60,361 bases of DNA from Marinomonas flavescens (GTDB taxonomy: Bacteria; Pseudomonadota; Gammaproteobacteria; Pseudomonadales; Marinomonadaceae). The translations under genes were made by a program, and so were the position numbers. Location of the stretch: the NCBI RefSeq assembly GCF_004352835.1, contig NZ_SJSB01000019.1:1-60361 (forward strand), read 5' to 3'. Under the pieces are notes generated by a model. The model was not told where the DNA came from, made no database searches, and worked only from the letters and a program-made list of their open reading frames with translations. This document shows, one piece after another, positions 56,297 to 60,361 of this stretch (the stretch's first letter is position 1; each line of letters begins with the position of its first letter).

Positions 56297-57495
56297 TGCC
56301 TTTAATGCTTAAATTTATTCTATTCGCCACGCTGTCTTTACTCTCCATTGCGCCTACTTTTGCTCAATCTGTAAAGGCGACTGGAAAAGCCATCATCTAC
56401 AACGATGACATTGACGATGCCCGCTATCGAGCAACACAAGAAGCGATCAAACAGGCAGTCCTTCAATCAAGCTCAAGAGTAAGCGTCAATGATCGCCTGA
56501 AAAATGGCGACCTGGATTCAGACATTCAAATACGCAGTTCAGGACGCGTTCAGCAAGCTAAGATCATCCACGAAGAGCGTAAAGGTGATTTCCTTACCGT
56601 TATCGCTCGTGTCAATGTCACTCCCGACTCTCAATGTAGTAATGGTGCGACTAATTATTATGAAAAGTCAGTTGGCATCACAGGCTTTCAACTTCAAGAC
56701 CCAGAACAAGCCAGCCTTGGAAGATTAAATAATATATCTAGAGAGCTACCAAAAGATCTCGCCAACGCCATCAACAAACAAGGTTTTCTTCGCGCCCTAA
56801 CTGCTACCAACGTTGCCCTTTACCCTGATTTAATAAATGCCCCCTCTTCAACAACTTCCGAAGGAAACCTAACAAACGTTACCCGTATCGGACAACAATT
56901 AGGGGTACAGTATATAATTGGTGGCGTCATTCGTGACATTAGCCCACTTTATCTAAGAACACCTGATAATTTAGAGGCAACACCGTTAGGGAAAGACAAA
57001 GCAATACAAAAGGAAAGAAATTTTGTATTGGATCTCTATATTTATGATAGTTTCAGTGGCGCACTTCTTTTCCAAAAACGCTATAGTGAAATTGGTAACT
57101 GGGACATTTCAGATAATGCTAAAATAGGTTTTGGTAGTGCTAAGTTCTGGACCATACATTATGGTAAAGTCGTACGTGAAATATTACGAGAAAGCGCGAT
57201 TGATACCAGTGAAAAACTACGTTGCCAACCATTTATTGCTAATATATTTCGCACCGAAGGGAACCGCATACACATTGCCGCTGGCTCTTTATCAGGCATA
57301 AAGCAAGGGGATAAATTTAGCGTTTACCGTCGTTACGAGATTTTCAATCAAAACCAAACAGCTCAAACACAACTGAACAATGCCAATATCAATGTTACTA
57401 TTAAGCAAGTTCAGCCAAACTTCTCCATCGGTGAATTGGCGGTAGATGCGCAGATATTAAATGTTCAGCAACAAGATGTTGTAATTGCTTGGTAA
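56296..57495 (+). CDS. flgT: flagellar assembly protein FlgT-like (H-ring)
   Basis: 399 aa. The signal peptide is MPLMLKFILFATLSLLSIAP with cleavage after TFAQ (near 24). The N-terminal domain (KATGKAIIYNDDIDDARYRATQEAIKQAV) resembles the LPP20/FlgT-N fold. The TolB-like middle part holds QQLGVQYIIGGVIRDI, and the C-terminal FlgT domain holds GSLSGIKQGDKFSVYRR. In Vibrio, FlgT forms the H-ring that anchors MotX/MotY and stabilises sodium-driven rotation. It overlaps flgP by one base. Sodium-driven motility here is inferred only. Confidence 0.85.
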   Translation: MPLMLKFILFATLSLLSIAPTFAQSVKATGKAIIYNDDIDDARYRATQEAIKQAVLQSSSRVSVNDRLKNGDLDSDIQIRSSGRVQQAKIIHEERKGDFLTVIARVNVTPDSQCSNGATNYYEKSVGITGFQLQDPEQASLGRLNNISRELPKDLANAINKQGFLRALTATNVALYPDLINAPSSTTSEGNLTNVTRIGQQLGVQYIIGGVIRDISPLYLRTPDNLEATPLGKDKAIQKERNFVLDLYIYDSFSGALLFQKRYSEIGNWDISDNAKIGFGSAKFWTIHYGKVVREILRESAIDTSEKLRCQPFIANIFRTEGNRIHIAAGSLSGIKQGDKFSVYRRYEIFNQNQTAQTQLNNANINVTIKQVQPNFSIGELAVDAQILNVQQQDVVIAW

Positions 57496-57549
57496 TTTTT
57501 ACTATAACGCTATTTATAAAGCGGTTTTATATACTTTTAGGATAAAAAA

Positions 57550-57777
57550 ATGAATAACGAACTACTTCACCACCTAGAACAACGCATTAACGAAGCCGTA
57601 GAAGAAATCTCATCTTTACGTCAAAAAATCTCTGAGCTAGAAATGCAAAACTATGAAATCAGCGAAGAGAAAAGTGAGTTAGAAAACACTCTTAACCAAA
57701 AAAATGAACAACAATCGAATTGGGAGTCCTCCTTATCCCAGATGTTAAATCGTCTTAACCAACTGGATAATAAATAA
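57550..57777 (+). CDS. ZapB-like coiled-coil protein (TIGR02449 type)
   Basis: 75 aa, predicted as one continuous coiled coil (EQRINEAVEEISSLRQKI, KSELENTLNQK) with the ending NEQQSNWESSLSQMLNRL. That ending is close to the ZapB pattern KEQQNGWQERLQALLGRM. ZapB (81 aa) stabilises the FtsZ ring through ZapA. The small TIGR02449 proteins near zapA in Pseudomonas are related. An AGGA ribosome site precedes the ATG. The stop overlaps the next start (TAATG). A cell-division role is inferred from the tail. Confidence 0.75.
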   Translation: MNNELLHHLEQRINEAVEEISSLRQKISELEMQNYEISEEKSELENTLNQKNEQQSNWESSLSQMLNRLNQLDNK

Positions 57778-58253
57778 TGAAACCCATCATTTTTGCCACT
57801 TTAGTTTTTTTCTGCGGGAGCACATTTGCCGACGAAGGACAAATTGCGAGTTTGCTAAACTTTGAAGCAACCGCAGCACGACCATCAACAGATAATGAAA
57901 CCGGAAGCACAACCTCCGTAGTGAGCACTATGATGGAGTTTACAACGCCTTCTAATTTTTCTATTTACGGTGGTTTTTCCTTCGCATTAGGAGATAACCC
58001 AGAGAGTTCAATTGCTCTTGGCTCACGCTACTACAGTGCTACACCTGCTTTTCAATTGATTCCAGGTGTGCCAATGTGGTCGTTCCTGGGTGCCGGCGTC
58101 TATTTTTTCGACAAAACTGTTTACTATCCTGAAGCAGGTTTTCGCATAGCGACCTCTAACACCAGCCGATTAGACGTATTTGTTAAACTTTTAAACAGCA
58201 GCAGCCCTAAGTATGATCAACATGTAATGGTTGGTGCAGGCCTTACTTTCTAA
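57777..58253 (+). CDS. hypothetical outer-membrane-like protein
   Basis: 158 aa. The signal peptide MKPIIFATLVFFCGSTFA is cleaved before DEGQ. The mature part is rich in alternating beta-type stretches (FSIYGGFSFALG, SIALGSRYYSA, WSFLGAGVYFF, YPEAGFRIAT, HVMVGAGLTF) and ends in phenylalanine, as outer-membrane barrels do. About eight strands would fit. The family is not recognised. It is translationally coupled to the ZapB-like gene. Confidence 0.75.
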   Translation: MKPIIFATLVFFCGSTFADEGQIASLLNFEATAARPSTDNETGSTTSVVSTMMEFTTPSNFSIYGGFSFALGDNPESSIALGSRYYSATPAFQLIPGVPMWSFLGAGVYFFDKTVYYPEAGFRIATSNTSRLDVFVKLLNSSSPKYDQHVMVGAGLTF

Positions 58254-58258
58254 GCTGA

Positions 58259-58420
58259 ATGAAATCAATAATGACTTTAGCTCTTTGCTTCTTGCCTGCA
58301 CTTGCTTATGTTTGGCACAAAAGTAACCCAGCTATTTCGATAGTTCAGCCGAATGATACTCAACGGCAAGAAATGATTGGTGTAAAAAACACACCTCTTA
58401 TTCCATTAACGCCGTTATAG
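58259..58420 (+). CDS. 53-aa hypothetical membrane or secreted peptide
   Basis: The ATG lies 5 bp after the preceding stop and the gene ends 15 bp before the next start, so it fills the gap exactly. It encodes a hydrophobic N terminus (MKSIMTLALCFLPALAYVW) and a polar tail with QRQEMIGVKNTPLIPLTPL. There is no separate ribosome site, so coupling to the upstream gene is likely. The helix may be a signal anchor. No family is recognised. Confidence 0.6.
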   Translation: MKSIMTLALCFLPALAYVWHKSNPAISIVQPNDTQRQEMIGVKNTPLIPLTPL

Positions 58421-58435
58421 AATTGAGCCTTGTGT

Positions 58436-59410
58436 ATGGAACAAATAATTGCCAAACTCGAAGCTGAAGTCGATCAGCTTATCGAAAAGCTAAAAGCTGC
58501 CAACGAGGAAATAACGAAGCTAAAAAAAGAGGGTATAAACACTCTCGACAGTAGCGCCTCAATGGACCTTTTAAAAAACATGGAATCGCGTTCAACGGAA
58601 GATCAATTGCAGTTATATATTGAAGACTCTTTAGATCTTCTTATTCCGGCCGAAACCATTAAAAATGCAGCATCAAAAAGTGACGTAGAAGACCAACTAA
58701 GCTTTGACTTGCTGCACTCTCTTGCTGAAACCAGCATCACAACCACGACAACAGAACAGACTGATTACATGACAATACAACAACTAGAGCTTAACGGCTT
58801 GCCAGACGTACTAGATGAAACTCAAGTGGCAGCAACAGTAACCACCGATGTACAACCAGCAAGTGAAAGCACGCAAGAAGCAGCGACACTGACGCCAGAG
58901 CAAAAAAAACGTCAGAAAAACCAAAAAAATAACCGTCGCCTGATCAAGATGCTAGAAGACCGTTATCCAAAAGCGTTTGATTGGAACCAGCCTAAACCCC
59001 TGAAGGTCGGTATAGACAAAGACATGGTCCTTGATGATGACTTTAACGTCAGCAAGCAAAAACGCGCCTTAGCCGCTTACACACGCTCTGATCGCTATAA
59101 GAAATGCTTATTAACAGGCCAACCTCGTATCGATCTTGAAGGGACTCCTGTTAGCAACGAGCCCGCATTGCCTGACTCTATGATCCCAAAAAAGGAAAAG
59201 GCTACGTTTAATCGCCCTAAAAGCGAAAAACCACAACGCCCGAAAGCAAAACCTCAAGCGAACAATAGAGCAAGCCAAAAGCCAAATAACAAACCAAACA
59301 ATAAACCCCAAAACACTCAGACCGTTCAAAAGCGCCAGGATGATGCCTATGACAATCTGTCTCCTGAAGAACGCATGAAAGCGAAACTAGAAAAACTTCT
59401 TAAGAAATAA
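58436..59410 (+). CDS. ProQ/FinO-domain RNA-binding protein with N-terminal coiled coil
   Basis: 324 aa from ATG 58436. Residues 1-32 form a heptad coiled coil (EQIIAKLEAEVDQLIEKLKA). An acidic, Thr/Ser-rich linker runs to about 150. The ProQ/FinO fold follows (about 163-245: LIKMLEDRYPKAFDWNQP, KPLKVGIDKDMV, SKQKRALAAYTRSDRYKKCL, RIDLEGTPV). A lysine/asparagine/proline-rich low-complexity tail ends in LSPEERMKAKLEKLLKK. The FinO fold binds structured sRNA and mRNA 3' ends. The coiled coil is extra compared with E. coli ProQ, which has an N-terminal domain followed by a C-terminal Tudor-like one that is missing here. Confidence 0.85.
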   Translation: MEQIIAKLEAEVDQLIEKLKAANEEITKLKKEGINTLDSSASMDLLKNMESRSTEDQLQLYIEDSLDLLIPAETIKNAASKSDVEDQLSFDLLHSLAETSITTTTTEQTDYMTIQQLELNGLPDVLDETQVAATVTTDVQPASESTQEAATLTPEQKKRQKNQKNNRRLIKMLEDRYPKAFDWNQPKPLKVGIDKDMVLDDDFNVSKQKRALAAYTRSDRYKKCLLTGQPRIDLEGTPVSNEPALPDSMIPKKEKATFNRPKSEKPQRPKAKPQANNRASQKPNNKPNNKPQNTQTVQKRQDDAYDNLSPEERMKAKLEKLLKK

Positions 59411-59420
59411 GAAAAAAGTG

Positions 59421-59449
59421 TTTACACGGTAAAGCGTGACGTATAAGAT
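59421..59449 (+). promoter_or_regulatory. tRNA-Tyr promoter
   Basis: TTTACA (59421-59426), 17-bp spacer, TAAGAT (59444-59449), then the GC-rich discriminator ACGTCGCGC. It is 15 bp before the tRNA. TATAAG at 59442 is an overlapping alternative -10. Confidence 0.7.
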
Positions 59450-59464
59450 ACGTCGCGCTGCTGT

Positions 59465-59548
<84 letters not shown>

Positions 59549-59646
59549 TTAGCGCTTTTCTTTATAGATCAATTCTTTATCTATAATTAAAAAATCTTTT
59601 TCAAGATTTATCAAACATTTCCATTCTAGAAAAACACCTCAAAACG

Positions 59647-59783
59647 TTATCCACAGAAAAACACAACCAAACTAAATAAGCAAAAACTGAATAACCTACC
59701 CGGTTAAGCACAAGCTTATCCACAAAAAGCCCATTTAAAGCCAATTAACACTTCAAAACAAACAAATCCACAAGTTACCCACA
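59647..59783 (+). promoter_or_regulatory. cluster of DnaA boxes
   Basis: Two perfect TTATCCACA (59647-59655 and 59716-59724), one TTACCCACA (59775-59783, one mismatch) and one AAATCCACA (59764-59772, two mismatches), all in the same orientation within 137 bp. No dnaA, dnaN, gidA or rpmH is near, so this is not the usual oriC context. A DnaA-titration site (datA-like) or a reactivation site (DARS-like) is the more likely reading; both are known next to tRNA or housekeeping genes. Confidence 0.55.
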
Positions 59784-60005
59784 CCAAAGCAACCTCAACC
59801 CAAAAGCCCTCACAGCGCCACAGAAAGCAAAATAAACATCACACAGCCATAAACTTGACCTTGTGGACTGGAACACCTAAAGAAGAGCGAGCAGTAACTG
59901 GAGACTTGGCGCCTCAAATGCTAATTAAAACCAAAACAACAAGTGATGCTATGCAACTGAAAGAAATCATTCTAATCACACTCGTCTCGCATGATGAGCT
60001 TTATT

Positions 60006-60034
60006 AGCACAATGACAATTGTGCTGCTCTTTTT
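60006..60034 (+). terminator. terminator-like hairpin, copy 1 of a repeated module
   Basis: AGCACAAT-GACA-ATTGTGCT (60006-60025) is a perfect 8-bp stem, followed by GCTCTTTTT. No gene on the plus strand ends just before it, so what it terminates is unclear. Confidence 0.6.
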
Positions 60035-60245
60035 AATAAGCACTCCAACCCACACACACACACAAAAAACAGACAGTCTGCTTGAACGAGATCATTATGA
60101 TCAAGGCAGTACCTTCATAGCAAAGTACCACCCGTCATTTCGACTTTAACCGATGATTGAAGTTAAATATTCTCCGGTTACCGGCCGCCCTTTTTTTACA
60201 AGCACCCCAGCCCACAAAAAACAGACAGCTTGTTTGAACAAGACG
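60023..60245 (+). repeat. two diverged direct copies of a ~55-bp module
   Basis: Copy 1 (about 60023-60092) and copy 2 (about 60187-60245) share a T-run, AAGCACYCCARCCCAC, then AAAAAACAGACAG and a related tail ending GAACRAGAY. Copy 1 carries a (CA)7 expansion (60051-60064) that copy 2 lacks. Copy 2 leads directly into the heptamer array. Confidence 0.65.
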
Positions 60246-60361
60246 ATAGACGATAGACGATAGACGATAGACGATAGACGATAGACGATAGACGATAGAC
60301 GATAGACGATAGACGATAGACGATAGACGATAGACGATAGACGATAGACGATAGACGATAG
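60241..60361. repeat. 7-bp tandem repeat array (AGACGAT), at least 17 perfect copies
   Basis: 121 bp of exact AGACGAT units with no mismatch, running off the window edge, so the true length is unknown. Seven is not a multiple of three, so if translated it would read in all three frames. The array is noncoding here. Perfect identity suggests recent expansion or an assembly limit. Confidence 0.97.

Larger units (their letters stand above)
59549..60361. other. noncoding tail with DnaA boxes, repeats and no gene
   Basis: An 813-bp stretch without a supportable gene. From left to right: an A/T-rich part; a minus-strand terminator-like hairpin AAATCTT-GAAA-AAGATTT (59592-59609); an A/C-rich, G-poor block (59641-59820, about 15 G against about 56 C on the plus strand) with the DnaA boxes; a mixed segment; two copies of a terminator-like module; and a heptamer array to the window edge. 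Confidence 0.8.

Noticed and set aside
59549..59870. Chromosomal or plasmid replication origin
   Set aside because: DnaA boxes and an A/T-rich part are present, but no dnaA, dnaN, gidA, rpmH or rep gene, and no 13-mer array or iterons. A DnaA-binding accessory site is the more careful reading.
59991..60122. About 43-aa frame with a hydrophobic start in the terminal noncoding region
   Set aside because: It crosses a terminator hairpin and a (CA)n repeat and has no ribosome site.

Overview
The window looks like a chromosomal contig from a marine gammaproteobacterium, most likely an Oceanospirillales member close to Marinomonas. This genus call is an inference from gene order, Vibrio-like ThyA and FlgP/FlgT, and Pseudomonas-like blocks (mutS-fdxA-rsmZ, lysC-csrA-tRNA, hom-thrC, lgt-ptsP-rppH). 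It is almost entirely housekeeping DNA with few transferred genes. Both edges look like assembly breaks: the left edge lies in an rRNA operon leader transcribed outward, and the right edge lies inside a 7-bp tandem repeat.

Layout, left to right. 1-310: outward rrn P1 promoter and leader. 0.3-2.2 kb: dusC, three identical tRNA-Arg(ACG), tRNA-Ser(GCT), csrA. 2.3-11.2 kb: lysC, alaS, the dadA-alr alanine catabolism pair, recX (inverted), recA with a LexA box, and pncC. 11.3-16.1 kb: mutS, fdxA, a GGA-rich small RNA that looks like a large RsmZ/CsrB-type CsrA antagonist with an upstream GacA box, and an EAL-HDOD protein. 16.2-23.6 kb: ilvD, rlmJ, a PAS-GGDEF protein with a lost active site, a CPA1 antiporter with a strongly structured leader, and divergent folA/thyA. 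23.7-38 kb: lgt-ptsP-rppH, a HAD phosphatase, rlmI, an HDOD protein, ygfB-pepP-ubiI, folD, recJ and a membrane diguanylate cyclase. 38.1-46.2 kb: rsmE, hom-thrC, dsbC, the rpsP-rimM-trmD-rplS operon with a 5' leader hairpin, and ffh. 46.3-53.3 kb: ypjD, yfjD, a NUDIX gene, a NIF3-like gene, a DUF72 gene, greB, mscS and its upstream cluster. 53.3-59.6 kb: carboxylesterase, a 40-aa gene, LexA-controlled dinB, sigma-54-driven flgP-flgT, a ZapB-like gene, an outer-membrane-like gene, a 53-aa gene, a ProQ-domain gene with an N-terminal coiled coil, and tRNA-Tyr. 59.6-60.36 kb: noncoding DNA with DnaA boxes, a duplicated terminator-like module and the heptamer array.

The most interesting signal is the stretch between fdxA and the EAL-HDOD gene. 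The minus strand carries 12 GGA triplets, several of them exactly in hairpin loops, then a clean intrinsic terminator. An 11/12 match to the Pseudomonas GacA box lies about 150 bp upstream. Its presumed partner, CsrA, is encoded 12 kb away in the same window. Next are the three-hairpin antiporter leader, the DnaA-box cluster beside tRNA-Tyr, the inverted recX, and three short genes of 40-75 aa.
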